Shown: positions 12,053 to 21,763 of the stretch, piece after piece
Layout of the letters: every line of letters begins with the position of its first letter
How positions within the stretch are numbered: the first letter of the stretch is position 1
Assembly (NCBI RefSeq): GCF_004359215.1
Contig: NC_090625.1
Coordinates: 2,012,404 to 2,076,403, forward strand
Reading direction: 5' to 3'
DNA from: Bremia lactucae
Lineage: Eukaryota > Oomycota > Peronosporomycetes > Peronosporales > Peronosporaceae
DNA length: 64,000 nt
Notes under the pieces: generated by a model
The model's database searches: none
The model's input: only the letters and a program-made list of their open reading frames with translations
Told to the model about the DNA's origin: nothing
Position numbers and translations under genes: made by a program

Positions 12053-13236
12053 TTAGTCGATAATATTGACACCAAGATTCACTAGCGCTCGTGTGGCTTG
12101 TTGGCATATTCGATCGTTGGAGGAACGTACAAGAGACTGAAGAGCTTCAACTCCGCCAAAATCTACGATCGCTTGCTTGTTCTCCGCTAAAGACAATGTT
12201 AAGAGGTAGCGATGAAATCTTTTCCTTAAAGCAGTTCATAAAACTTTATCGAACGTACGATTGACGGATAAGTTGCGTAATGCACGCGCGACTTGAGACT
12301 GTAGCTCAACAGACTCGGCGTGTGCTCCATTGATAATTGGCTTTAAACCTCCTTTCCGGGCAATCTCGACTTCATTCGCATCTAGATCACCACGACATTT
12401 CTCAGTGAGAAAGAACCCGATAAAACAACGCACCAAGCCTTTAATTCTCACCATTGACGGCCAGATTTGCAAGTGCTGCAACAGCTTCGACAGCAACGCC
12501 GATTTGACGGGAACTGGCCAAGTCAATAAGCGGTTGAATCCCTCCGGCTTTGGCAATCCGCTCCTTATTATCCACTACCAGTATCCATTTCCATCTAATG
12601 AGCTTGCCATCAGAATGTACACTATAACAAATACTTTACCATTCACTCCGAGGTTGGCCAGTGCTTTGGCGGCTTGACGCTGCACGTGCTCGTTTGTACT
12701 GCTCAAGAGATCAATGAGCATGTCGATGCCTCCCTCTGTTGCCATCTTAGACTGGTTTTCAGCTATACAAGAACAGTCAGTTTAACACTTGGCGCTTATG
12801 TGGCAATCCTTACAATTTACGGATAGATTTGCAAGCGCGTGTGCTGCGAGACGCTGCACCTCAGTGTCCGTTGATTTTGTTAGTGGAAGCAACAGCTGCA
12901 GTCCATCTAGCTCGACAATCTGCACCTGCCGATCGGCTTTACTAGATCCAATTAGCTATAGGCATATATTTTTGTGCTATACTCACGCTTGACGGCTTCA
13001 TTGGCGAGTTTCTCGGCGATTTCTCGCTGCAGTCCCGTATCAGCCGATCGTGCGTAGACAATGAGTCGCTGCAGATTTAAGCGCAGAGCTTCGGCGTATG
13101 CCTCGTCTGAACAAAAAAATGATACGCGATAAAAGTACTATGTTAGATTGACGCCATGACTGTGCTTTGAACGGTTACCATTGCTGTCTTCGAATGTTGA
13201 TTCATTCTTCCTGCCTGTAGCGCCGGCATTCCCCAT
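12053..13236 (-). CDS. Armadillo-repeat protein, one repeat per exon
   Basis: Seven exons on the minus strand: 13236-13179, 13106-12983, 12941-12814, 12762-12640, 12574-12452, 12381-12259 and 12186-12053, giving 270 residues. After a short polar start (MGNAGATGRKNES) the chain is a run of armadillo repeats, seen in ALANLSVN, ALANLGVN, ALANLAVN, ALRNLSVN and ALVNLGVN, each ending at an exon border. Exons 4-6 are all 123 bases (41 codons) in the same phase, so one exon equals one repeat. Such proteins are scaffolds that bind peptides; the partner cannot be told from sequence. The 3' end faces the Hook gene with 132 bases between the stops. Intron 2 needs the donor GTATAG rather than the nearby GTGAGT to keep frame. 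Confidence 0.88.
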
Positions 13237-13910
13237 TTTGATAGAAGAGTCTTTACGCAGCTTCACCTTCGAACGACCTTCGAGTTACATGCAGCTTGAT
13301 ACTTGCACATGTTGAAGTTGAAAGATGTGGTGTGTCTCCTAAAAGAATAAAAGGCAACATTGTAAAAAAAGTTGGCGCGGACGCAATCTTCGAGAATTCA
13401 TGCGCGACTGCTAGCGTTAAGACAAGCGCGAGCTAGGTGCCATAAATACGTCAAAAGGGTCGATAAAGTATCTAGCACAGCTTCATTGGCATTTACAAGT
13501 TAATTTTGCAACGCGTCTTGTTCCACGAAGACGGCAGTCTTCTTTAAAGCGTCTGCACAGGGCCAATTAGATCAAGTACAATTTCGTCATGCTAAGCTGG
13601 TCGACTTAAAGAAGGTTGTGACAGCTATTGCATATTATTTTGGGCGTTGTCTGCTTGTAATGCTAGCAGACAACGCCTTGGATCCCCGCACGTGTCAGAC
13701 TTGTGTGGCTTAATTTTTTTTACAACTACGAAATAAACAATGGGCAACAGTATTCGCTCCTTATGTAGCGCTTTGAGATATCTATACTGAGGTTATAGTG
13801 CAGTATGGCTTTCTTTCTTTCTCGAATTTATCAATTGCCCTTTGCGTGTTGTAATTAACAAAAAGAAAAGGTACCTGTTTTCCCACTTGAGCCTAAAATT
13901 GCATCCAGCT
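13237..13910. other. Intergenic region with a strong 13-bp hairpin
   Basis: There is no credible gene between the armadillo gene and the Cgr1-like gene (both minus strand). At 13643-13677 a perfect 13-bp stem (GGCGTTGTCTGCT with its complement) closes a 9-base loop. It lies upstream of the armadillo gene and downstream of the Cgr1-like stop. It could be a structured 3' end, a regulatory site or the relic of a small transposon. Confidence 0.55.
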
Positions 13911-14348
13911 CTAATTTGAGTAAACAGGCACGTACTCCACGACACCATTCTTGTTGACAATCGTCTTTTTAATGTTCCGTAGTTGCTTCTTGCTCATAGT
14001 CTTGAGCCTGTGTGTGCGGGAGATGACCTGAACTGAAGCCGATTTAAGCTCATTCTCTTTTCTTCGCTTTTCCTTCTCTTCCCGAGCCTGGCGAACAGCA
14101 TCCTTCTCAGACTGTCGCCGCGACTTGATCTCCTTCTGAAGTTCTTTAAGCTCCTTAAGCTTCGAGCGCTTTTGCAGCTTCTCCTCCCACGTAGTGCTCA
14201 ACACTTTGGTACCCTTTAATTTCTGCGACGAGAAGCGTGTTTTCTGCACTCTTTTCCACACGCGCCCACTCACGGGACGGCCTCGTGGTGGCACCACGGT
14301 CTTAGCGGCCACACTGTTGCTGATGTTAGAGGAGCTTCTGGTCTTCAT
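13911..14348 (-). CDS. Cgr1/CCDC86-type rRNA-processing protein
   Basis: A single exon of 145 residues starting at the ATG at 14348. The first 25 residues are Ser/Arg-rich. Then comes the family core: GRVWKRVQKTRFSSQ, LSTTWEEKLQKRSKLKELKE, a long Lys/Arg/Glu helix of about 40 residues, and the ending VQVISRTH followed by KTMSKKQLRNIKK. This matches the Cgr1 family, small basic nucleolar proteins needed for 60S ribosomal RNA processing in yeast. Length and composition fit. It is divergent from the TEN1-like gene, with 97 bases between the start codons. Confidence 0.85.
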   Translation of the reverse strand: MKTRSSSNISNSVAAKTVVPPRGRPVSGRVWKRVQKTRFSSQKLKGTKVLSTTWEEKLQKRSKLKELKELQKEIKSRRQSEKDAVRQAREEKEKRRKENELKSASVQVISRTHRLKTMSKKQLRNIKKTIVNKNGVVEYVPVYSN

Positions 14349-14445
14349 TTATCTATTGAATGGACTGAATTTTAAACGACATTCCGAAAAAATAGAAAGT
14401 CGTCTGAAGGTCGTGCAAACGACATCAGACAAATTTCAAAGTCGC
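14349..14445. promoter_or_regulatory. Shared promoter region of the Cgr1-like/TEN1-like pair, with nested inverted repeat
   Basis: Only 97 bases separate the two divergent start codons, so their promoters must overlap. Within it, 14402-14430 is a nested inverted repeat: outer arms GTCTGA/TCAGAC and inner arms GTCGT/ACGAC around the loop GCAA. Whether it is a DNA-binding site or an RNA structure in one 5' UTR is not known. Confidence 0.5.
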
Positions 14446-14861
14446 ATGGTGGCGCCACCAGGCTGTTGCGAGATCTGCCAAATCGCGGAAATTTTTGCGA
14501 ATCCGCAGCTTCAAAATCGCTCAGTTCGGATTACAGGTAAGCTAGATTCGTATGATGCGCAGCAAAGAGTTGCTCGGGTCTCGTTCCAAGGCGTCTCGAT
14601 GACGGTGGAGACGCAGCAACTTGTGCTTAAAAACTTGCAACTGCGTCTTGGCTCTATGTACCAATTCCTGGGCGAGACGCACGCCGTTAAAAAGGTAGCT
14701 TGAGGTAGAGTTCACATTTATAACATTGTACTGATAATCATTTGCAGGGCGGGCAAGTGGACGTTCGACTAGTGGCTCGCGTAGCGCGTAACGTGGATAA
14801 TTTAGACATAGACTTGTTTCTTGAAACATTAGCATTGCGGCGAGAATTTTTAAAATCATAG
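14446..14861 (+). CDS. TEN1: TEN1-like OB-fold protein (CST telomere-capping subunit)
   Basis: Two exons, 14446-14694 and 14748-14861, joined in phase 0 across a 53-base GT-AG intron, give 120 residues, close to the size of human TEN1. The order of segments fits one OB fold: a conserved start (CCEICQIAEIFANPQLQ), NRSVRITGKLDSYD, a strand ARVSFQGVSMTVETQQLVL, LQLRLGSMYQFLGE, then DVRLVARVARNVDNLDIDLF and a C-terminal helix. In animals, plants and fungi TEN1 binds STN1 in the CST complex, which protects telomeres and helps fill in the lagging strand. The call rests on segment order, length and the VARVARNVDNLDIDLF-type ending; a profile search would settle it. It may be co-regulated with the divergent Cgr1-like gene. 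Confidence 0.7.
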
Positions 14862-14908
14862 CCTAAAGCAAATTCAGAACTATATTCTGCTATAGCTTTC
14901 TATTGAAT

Positions 14909-15499
14909 CTATAGCAATTCGTCGTCTGAGTCGGTGCCTTCTTCAAAATTGTCGAAAATGGAGCAATTCGACGAACTCGAAATGTCTTTTTCTTTAGCGA
15001 CTTTTGCCGCAGTAGATACGGTTGACACTCCCGAGTCATCAGCATGCACAGACTCCATTGCCTTGGCTAATTGTGAAGGGTCATATGTATGCAACGCCTG
15101 CCGCCATTTTCAAACAATCCCATCGAATACCTTTTTACCGATACGCATGGTCTTGTCGGGCGTCATGCGGTGCCTCCTCGGCCGCCGCTGGTGCCGTGGA
15201 ACTTAAGCACAATACTGATCATGACCAATCGTATTCTTGCCGTAATCAATTTGCTTCTGACGCTGTGACAGTCGACGGGGGTTTCTCTCTTTGTATTCGG
15301 GCCCTTCGCATCATTTTTGCCTCGAATACTATCAGTACCTTTATTATCGTGACTTCCGTCTCGAATTTCACATTGCATGCGCTTACTTTGGGATCTTCTT
15401 TTGACAATCAACGGCACGGTTGAAGTCGCCCCGTACCTTGCGCTTCATACTTGGTTCTTGCCATTCGAAAGATATGCTCATGGAATTATTGTCCAGCAT
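14909..15499 (-). pseudogene. Doubtful small locus, acidic Ser-rich C-terminus, in-frame TGA
   Basis: I do not recognise this locus. A plausible exon starts with the ATG at 15499 (MLDNNSMSISFEWQEPSMKR) and may splice at 15436. A second frame gives MTPDKTMRIGKKVFDGIV, then TGA at 15112-15110, and continues in the same frame as KWRQALHTYDPSQLAKAMES to an acidic end, FEEGTDSDDELL, with the stop at 14909. Either the TGA breaks an old gene, or a very short intron of about 33 bases removes it, or the two parts are unrelated. The tail composition looks like real coding sequence. No function is assigned. Confidence 0.3.
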
Positions 15500-16015
15500 T
15501 ATAGTGTAAGAAACTGATGCCAAACGTTGAGGGCAAATTCTGGCATGTAGAAATACGTAAATATATTAATGCTTTAAATTAAGTTGCTATTATTAGGAAG
15601 ACGTATGTAGAAAACTCACCCTGACCTACCTTGCAACAAAAAATCGATCTACCCAGTTAAATAAACTATCATCACAACTAATTGATTAATCATTCGTCAG
15701 AGCTTCGCGTCGTTGCTGTGTTAAATAATGTTTAGCTAGAGCTTCGCATCGTTGCCGTCCTATAATTCTTCCTCTGACTTTTTAAGGCCTTGCGCCTTAC
15801 AATAGCACACAGAGGTTTTTGCCGCTTCGGTGAAGCGTGAACGCGATTAGGCGGGGCAAAAACGCGGCGACTTTTGAAAATTGCTACCAATTTTGAAAGT
15901 AAGTAATTATTTCAGTTTTACTATTGCATCGTCGCACATTTATAGGCTTTTTTCAATGGCGCTCGTAGTGCGCATGTCATTCTTGTGAGTTCCGTTGCAC
16001 ACCTCAGCAACAGCA
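15500..16015. other. Intergenic region with short direct repeat
   Basis: No gene seen. AGAGCTTCGC-TCGTTGC-GT occurs twice with one-base changes, at about 15699-15718 and 15738-15757. It is upstream of the Sec63-like gene and may include its promoter; I see no firm core element. Confidence 0.4.
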
Positions 16016-17620
16016 ATGGCGGAGGAGCTCTTGTCCGAATCCGATGGCGCCGTTTACGCATTTGCGGGAGTCATGCTGGCGCTGTACGTAGTGCCCGCTA
16101 CCCTCTTTACAATCTATCGCGTCGTGCGGACACCCTCAAAAGTGCGTTCACGCGGATTCGCGCTGCATCTTGCGCTATTAGCGGTGGGTGTCAGTTCTCT
16201 CTGGCGCTGTCTCTCGGCCTTGCAGAGCGTGGACACGTCGGGCGTGTTTGATCCGTACGACATTCTAGGCGTAAGTGAGTCCACGTCCATTCGTGAGATC
16301 AAAAAGGCCTTTCGCGAGCTGGGGCGGCAGCTCCATCCCGACAAGAACCTGGATAACCCACTTGCTACCGCTCAATTCGCGCGCGTCACAAAAGCCTACG
16401 AAGCGCTTACGAATCCCAAAAGTATTGAAAACTTCCGTAAATATGGCCACCCGGATGGCCACCAATCCATGCTCATGGGCGTCGCCTTTGGCTCCTGGGT
16501 TCGCGGCACAAGTAGTAGTACGGGGTCCGCGGTAGTGCTGCTGTATTTCAGCATAATCTTTGCTAGTCTAGCATACCTCGTCTATTGGCTGCGACAGCGC
16601 GCAGGTCGTAGCGACCGGACGCGTGTCTCGCGAGCAACTCTTGCGAGCTTTGTTGACGCTTTATCAGAAAAGATGAGTGTCCACGATCTTGTAGAACTGC
16701 TCTTATCCTGTGATGAAATGGCAGGCGCAGCTGCAGGAATTGTGCCTGAGGCACAAAATAGCGCGCAACTTCGTGTGAAAACACACGAAAAGTTTGCAAA
16801 GAAGCTCGAAGCTGCAAAAGCCCTACCAAGTGAAGTTATCAGTCGAATTCGCAAACACCCGAATCCCGTGGCGCGGGAAAACATGCTAGCATTGTATCAA
16901 TTCTTACGTCGTGACAAGCTACGCAGTGTCTCGCGTCCTTCGTGGGTGGAATCGCGATTTCAAAAGGTTTTGCTCGAGCTGCCATTTTTGGTCGATATCT
17001 TTTCGAAAATGGCAGCTGAGCAATTGGTGAAACGTGCATATTCGGCAATGCCTCTGGTGCGTGCGTTGGCATTATTGTCGAGCATTGGACAGGGTAGTAT
17101 GGTGCCGGATGAGGCCGCTTTGCGTGCTCAAAACGAGCGGCTAGCGGCTACGAATGGCCAGCTCCCGCGATTGGAGCTTAAAGACACGACTCTAGTTGTG
17201 TTAGACGAGTCGAGGATTCTACCTGGAGATTGGCTGACGTTGGAGACTACACTTGAGCGTCAGCACGTGGAAATTAATAAACGAGCAGGTCTCGCCGCGA
17301 CGGTGTATGACCACGTTGATCCAAAGAGTCCCTTTCGAAAAGAACACGTGTGGTTTCTTGTGATTGACAAGAGAACGGGTCGCCTTTATTCAGCTTGGAA
17401 GTGCTTCGATTTATCCCAACATGTCGTCGAGAAATCTGGTTTTTTGGGTCCAGAAATGCCAGGTATGTATTGTACTCATACTGATTTCTTTTCTTTTGTT
17501 ACTAATTGTATTTGCTTGAATGTCGTAGGCAAATACGAATTGGAGCTGCGCGTAGTGTGTCCTGCTTACTTGGACGTGCACGCGAAAATCGACCTGTCGA
17601 TTGTTGTGGAAAATCGCTAG
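16016..17620 (+). CDS. SEC63: Sec63-type ER translocation J-protein
   Basis: Exons 16016-17462 and 17529-17620 give 512 residues. Order of parts: a first membrane span at about 13-34, a second at about 48-68, a J domain at about 78-143 with the HPD at 107-109, the Sec63-like GHPDGHQ...GVAFGSW stretch, and a third span at about 172-192. A cytosolic region follows, ending in a Brl-type beta domain (TGRLYSAWKCFDLSQHV, KYELELRVVCPAYLDVHAKI). This is Sec63 topology, with the J domain in the ER lumen between spans 2 and 3 recruiting BiP to the Sec61 translocon. The protein is shorter than yeast or human Sec63. The 66-base intron has no in-frame stop, so a retained form would add 22 residues. The ATG at 16016 was chosen as the first Met before the membrane span. 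Confidence 0.88.
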   Translation: MAEELLSESDGAVYAFAGVMLALYVVPATLFTIYRVVRTPSKVRSRGFALHLALLAVGVSSLWRCLSALQSVDTSGVFDPYDILGVSESTSIREIKKAFRELGRQLHPDKNLDNPLATAQFARVTKAYEALTNPKSIENFRKYGHPDGHQSMLMGVAFGSWVRGTSSSTGSAVVLLYFSIIFASLAYLVYWLRQRAGRSDRTRVSRATLASFVDALSEKMSVHDLVELLLSCDEMAGAAAGIVPEAQNSAQLRVKTHEKFAKKLEAAKALPSEVISRIRKHPNPVARENMLALYQFLRRDKLRSVSRPSWVESRFQKVLLELPFLVDIFSKMAAEQLVKRAYSAMPLVRALALLSSIGQGSMVPDEAALRAQNERLAATNGQLPRLELKDTTLVVLDESRILPGDWLTLETTLERQHVEINKRAGLAATVYDHVDPKSPFRKEHVWFLVIDKRTGRLYSAWKCFDLSQHVVEKSGFLGPEMPGMYCTHTDFFSFVTNCICLNVVGKYELELRVVCPAYLDVHAKIDLSIVVENR

Positions 17621-17649
17621 ATGCACATTCCTCTTAGAGAACCATTAAG

Positions 17650-17772
17650 TTGCAATACAGCTTACCCTATTCTCATGTGAGGTTTTATCAATTGTATTGT
17701 ATTATGGAGAAATTGCAATTCAACTTACCCTATTCTCGTTTTAAGGTTTTGTTAATTAAAAATATGGAGAAG
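17650..17772 (+). repeat. Tandem duplication covering the Nudix start codon
   Basis: A unit of about 60-63 bases beginning TTGCAAT and containing CTTACCCTATTCTC occurs at 17650 and again at 17713. Both copies end in ATGGAGAA, so the gene has two in-frame ATGs at 17704 and 17764, exactly 60 bases apart. The copies differ by several substitutions and small gaps, so the event is not recent. Confidence 0.75.
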
Positions 17773-18594
17773 CCTGTTCTGGCGCTTGGTCAACGCTTGT
17801 TACGGCGCAAGGCCAGTACTATCGTCGCTTCCTCTCGATCTGTACCACATAGCTACGTGTCATGTTGTAGAATTGCACTTAACTTCGGAACACGTTCTTT
17901 TTCCGGTGGTCGAGACGATAAAGCGTTTCCGCGAGTCGTGTCAGAGCACACTTTATTCGAAAATCGGTGGATTCGACTAAAGCGTATTTTATTTCTAAAT
18001 GCACACGGCTTGAAACGGAATTGGACTGGCATTGAGCGCACGTCAACGTACCCCGAGGCGTCATTTGGAGAATCCAAAGGCTTTATTACTAAACTTGAGA
18101 AGCAGTCACAAGACGCACAAGAGAAATGTGACGCTGTCGTGGTTTTCCCGTTTCTACTGAAGCAAGGAGCTCCCACACGTGTCGTTTTGATCCGGCAATT
18201 TCGTCCACCAGTGGGCCAATGGGTCTTGGAGCTCCCTGCGGGGCTAATTGATGCCCAAGAACTTCCGGAAGTGGCAGCGATGCGCGAGTTAAAAGAGGAA
18301 ACAGGATACGTGGGCTCACGCGTGCTGCACATGGGTCCGCCCATGGTGAATGACCAGGGCGTGACCAATGGAAAATGCCGGCTTGTGCTGGTAGAAGTTA
18401 TGGCGGAGAAGCAGCAGGCTCCATTGATCCAGCAATTGGAACCGGACGAGATTATTCACGTTGTCCACGCTCCGCTCCAAGGACTTGTAGGCTGGCTCGA
18501 AGCGCGTAAACTTTATAAAAATGAAGCCATTGACGCTAGACTCTATTCGTACGCACTCGGTCTTCAAGCCTTGCCACAAGAACTTACACAATAA
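17764..18594 (+). CDS. NUDT5-like ADP-sugar pyrophosphatase with mitochondrial-type leader
   Basis: A single exon. From the ATG at 17764 it codes for 276 residues. A full Nudix box spans residues 160-182 (G160, E166, then RELKEETG at 174-181). Before it lies QFRPPVGQWVLELPAGLID, as in NUDT5, and the tail DARLYSYALGL matches NUDT5 too. These enzymes split ADP-ribose and related ADP-sugars to AMP and a sugar phosphate. The first 50 residues are rich in Arg, Ser and Leu, nearly free of acids, and end near RSFSGG, which suggests mitochondrial import. The upstream in-frame ATG at 17704 would add 20 residues (start MEKLQFNLPYSRFKVLLIKN). Its start region lies 143 bases after the Sec63-like stop. 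Confidence 0.88.
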   Translation: MEKPVLALGQRLLRRKASTIVASSRSVPHSYVSCCRIALNFGTRSFSGGRDDKAFPRVVSEHTLFENRWIRLKRILFLNAHGLKRNWTGIERTSTYPEASFGESKGFITKLEKQSQDAQEKCDAVVVFPFLLKQGAPTRVVLIRQFRPPVGQWVLELPAGLIDAQELPEVAAMRELKEETGYVGSRVLHMGPPMVNDQGVTNGKCRLVLVEVMAEKQQAPLIQQLEPDEIIHVVHAPLQGLVGWLEARKLYKNEAIDARLYSYALGLQALPQELTQ

Positions 18595-18659
18595 TTGAGT
18601 CAAAGGTTTTATTCGATATAAAATAAACTAGCAAGCAAACACTCTTGTGTCATGTCAAT

Positions 18660-19357
18660 TTAAATAATGACACAACCACTCCGAGGCGGGTCTGAGTCTT
18701 CCCCTGCTTCTGCCTGCTCTTCCTCAAGTTTTCGGAGACGAGCATCACGTCGCAAGAAATACCCCGCAGTACGATTCAATTTGTAATGGCGTTGTCGACG
18801 TTGAATGCGTTCGCGTTGCTGCTCGAGCTTCTCTTCTACTCGATCCATCCCGTAGTATCGTGGCGGCATGCCATCGCGACGTGTCGGTCCTCGTCCGTAA
18901 TGATGTGCTAGCCAAACTTCTTCGTTAATGCCGTAGAGCGGGCGGGCGTGAAAGTCCGGCGCGTCTCTTGTAGCTGCGTACGGGTGTTGCGTCATTCCCG
19001 ACGTGTTATACGAGCGAAAGCTCTCTGCTGCACGAGATGCGTCGTATTCTTGTCGTTTCTGAGGATCCGAAAGCACAAAATGCGCTTCATTCACGTGCTT
19101 AAAGCGCTCGGCTTTCGACTTGTCATTGCCTGTGACATCTGGATGCAGCGATTTGGCTGCCAATAATTCATCACATTAGAACAGAAAGTAATTGAAACGA
19201 GCAAAGCATACCAAGCTGCAAATAAGCACTTTTAATGTCTTTAAATGAAGCAGTTCTACAACACTAAGGGATGTTAGTTCTTAATAGAACGCAAAGGCCA
19301 AGCAACGAGGCACGACCTCGCGACTTGAAGCACGCGATAATAGTCCATTGACGTCAT
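18660..19357 (-). CDS. Small type III J-domain protein
   Basis: Three exons, 19357-19317, 19255-19212 and 19156-18660, give 193 residues. The first exon encodes helix I (MTSMDYYRVLQVAR). Splicing joins it to TASFKDIKSAYLQLAKSLHP, with the HPD spanning exon 3, then KHVNEAHFVLSDPQKRQEYD, which completes the J domain in the first 70 residues. The rest is Arg/Tyr-rich with a coiled segment (EEKLEQQRERIQRRQRHYK) and no membrane span or zinc region. J proteins stimulate Hsp70 ATPase; client and compartment are unknown. The first 10 residues could be part of a weak leader. It ends 65 bases from the Nudix stop, tail to tail. Confidence 0.85.
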
Positions 19358-19474
19358 GCTCGTGATTGGCGCAACAACATTCCATACAATTTAATAATAA
19401 AGTTATGGCTTCTATTAAATGGCCGTCACATGGAAAACCTCTATTTAGCTAAAACGACGACAGGCTTCCCATAG

Positions 19475-21763
19475 CTACTTGTTTTTCATAGCCTGCGCCT
19501 TTTCGTACGCTGATACGAGCTTCTCTTGCATATCGCGCACGACAATTCCGTGGGTCTTGTACTCCATCGTAAATTCTCCTTTTCCTTGCGTCGATGACCG
19601 CAAGTCGGTGGAAAACCCAAACATGTTTTGCAAAGGCACGTCACACTTAATGACTGTATGCATGTCATCGGCATCGCTGCTATTTATGAGACCACGACGT
19701 CGATTTACTTCTGCAATAGCGGTACCCTGATACTCGTTTGGCACCTCGACTTCCACGGCCATGACCGGTTCCAAAATACACGGCTCAGCCTTCATAAAAG
19801 CCTGACGAATGGCCAAGACCATCGCTGTCCGGAAAGCAAGCTCACTCGAGTCTACGGAATGCGACTGTCCATCGTTCACGACCACACGCATGCGTTGTAC
19901 GGGGTGTCCAATCAACCATCCTTTTTGAATCGCATCTTTCACACCCTTTTCACAAGCAGCAATATATTCCGGAGGAATTGCATTTCCAATAATTGCATTT
20001 TGAAACAAGACTGTCGATGTATTCCCCTCTTTCTCAAGCTCGAGCAATTCCTCCTCCGTGATTGGCTCAATGTACCCCACAACACGAGCATATTGCCCGG
20101 ACCCACCACTCTGTTTCTTGTGTAAGTAATTAAATTCACAACGTCGACGAATTGTTTCTCGATAATTCACTTGCGGAGCTCCTGTTTCCACGTCGACGCT
20201 GTACTCGCGCTTCATTCGTTCGACATAAATCTGCAAATGCAGCTCGCCCATGCCACTGATAATCGTCTCATTACTATCAATGTCCACACGAACGCGAAAC
20301 GTCGGATCTTCTTTCTGAAAACGATTCAATGCTTTCGAAAAGTTGCCAACTTGTTGCTTATTCTTCGGGGTGACGGCTAATGACATGACCGGCTCGGGGA
20401 CGTGCAGACTCGTGAGGGTGAACTTGCCCTGGTTTGTGTCACTGAACGTGTCCATACTTGCGCATTCGACCCCAAACATAGCAACGACCTCGCCAGCCCC
20501 AGCTTCTTCGACTTCTTCCATTTCATTCGAATGCATTTTGACGAGACGTGGCACTTTAATCCGCTTCATGTCACTCATATTGTAGATAAATCCACCACGT
20601 TTGAGCGTCCCCGAGTACACGCGCATATACGTCAATTGTCCAAACTTGCCTTCTTCAAGCTTAAACGCAAGAGCCAATAGCGGAGCTGCTGGAGAGCACG
20701 GGACGCTCACACGAGCCTCCCTATTCGACTGATCTAGAGCATAGTTTGCAATCTCCGATGGACTCGGCAAGTATGAAACAACGCCATCAAGCATCGGCTG
20801 TACCCCACGGTTTTTAAACGCCGAGCCCATCATGACAGGCACAAACTTGTGTCCAATCGTAGCCCGACGAATGGCTGCTTGTAGCTGCTCGACCGTGGGT
20901 TCTTCTTCCATTAAAAATAGCTCGGCAATATCGTCATCGACATCGGCAAGGGCTTCAATCAGCTCCAAACGCTTTGCTTCAGCCAAAGAGCGAGTAGTAG
21001 CAGGAAGATCGTCCGATATTTCAATACTTTCTCCGTTTTCGCCTTGGTTTCTTAGCGCCTTCATGGTCAATAGATCGACGACACCTTCGAGGTCATTTTC
21101 AGCGCCAATTGGCACCTGAAGTGCCCACGCGTTAAGTTTCAGTTGCAACCGTAAATCATTAATAACTTTCCATGGATTCGCACCCATGCGGTCGAGTTTA
21201 TTGATAAAAGCGATGCGAGGAACACCATAGCGCTTCATCTGCTTGTCCACTGTCAACGACTGACTCTGGACGCCTGAGACTCCACAGAGTACGAGCACGC
21301 CACCGTCTAAAACACGCAATGCACGCTCAACTTCAATCGTAAAATCAACGTGACCAGGTGTGTCGATAATGTTAATATTTGAGTCCTTCCATGAGCAATA
21401 CGTGGCAGCAGACTGGATCGTAATGCCCTTCTCCCGCTCGAGCTCCATCGAGTCCATCTTGGCCCCAACGCCGTCTTTGCCACGCACGTCGTGGATAGCA
21501 TTGATGCGGCCAGTGTAAAAGAGAATGCGCTCGGTCAGCGTTGTCTTGCCCGAGTCAATGTGCGCAGAGATCCCAATGTTGCGCAAGTTGTGCATGTATC
21601 CTTCAGGCACCGGAAAGCCCGGCGCAAAAGGTGGTGCATCGGCAACCACGACCGAGGCACTAAAGTTTCGTGTCAATAATGATGACGTTAGACGCAGCTG
21701 CCGCGTATAATGGTTGCGACGTTGCAGTCCAGCGGCGGCTCGTGACAGCTGAAGCCAATGCAT
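19475..21763 (-). CDS. GFM1: Mitochondrial elongation factor G (mtEF-G1)
   Basis: A single exon of 762 residues from the ATG at 21763. A basic leader rich in Leu, Arg and Ser (about 1-40, ending NFSASVVV) suggests import to mitochondria. The GTPase domain has the P-loop AHIDSGKTT at 67-75, the switch REKGITIQ at 110, DTPGHVDF at 134 and NKLDRMG at 188. Domains II-V follow with [18 protein letters not shown] and the C-terminal [11 protein letters not shown] stretch. It drives the translocation step on mitochondrial ribosomes using GTP. The sequence looks intact and full length. It is head to head with the carrier gene, with 194 bases between starts. A GTG-initiated upstream extension exists but the ATG is the better start. 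Confidence 0.95.
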   Translation of the reverse strand: MHWLQLSRAAAGLQRRNHYTRQLRLTSSLLTRNFSASVVVADAPPFAPGFPVPEGYMHNLRNIGISAHIDSGKTTLTERILFYTGRINAIHDVRGKDGVGAKMDSMELEREKGITIQSAATYCSWKDSNINIIDTPGHVDFTIEVERALRVLDGGVLVLCGVSGVQSQSLTVDKQMKRYGVPRIAFINKLDRMGANPWKVINDLRLQLKLNAWALQVPIGAENDLEGVVDLLTMKALRNQGENGESIEISDDLPATTRSLAEAKRLELIEALADVDDDIAELFLMEEEPTVEQLQAAIRRATIGHKFVPVMMGSAFKNRGVQPMLDGVVSYLPSPSEIANYALDQSNREARVSVPCSPAAPLLALAFKLEEGKFGQLTYMRVYSGTLKRGGFIYNMSDMKRIKVPRLVKMHSNEMEEVEEAGAGEVVAMFGVECASMDTFSDTNQGKFTLTSLHVPEPVMSLAVTPKNKQQVGNFSKALNRFQKEDPTFRVRVDIDSNETIISGMGELHLQIYVERMKREYSVDVETGAPQVNYRETIRRRCEFNYLHKKQSGGSGQYARVVGYIEPITEEELLELEKEGNTSTVLFQNAIIGNAIPPEYIAACEKGVKDAIQKGWLIGHPVQRMRVVVNDGQSHSVDSSELAFRTAMVLAIRQAFMKAEPCILEPVMAVEVEVPNEYQGTAIAEVNRRRGLINSSDADDMHTVIKCDVPLQNMFGFSTDLRSSTQGKGEFTMEYKTHGIVVRDMQEKLVSAYEKAQAMKNK

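Noticed and set aside
15993..16015. TTG start upstream of the Sec63-like ATG
   Set aside because: A normal ATG at 16016 lies directly before the first membrane span and gives the family-like N-terminus.
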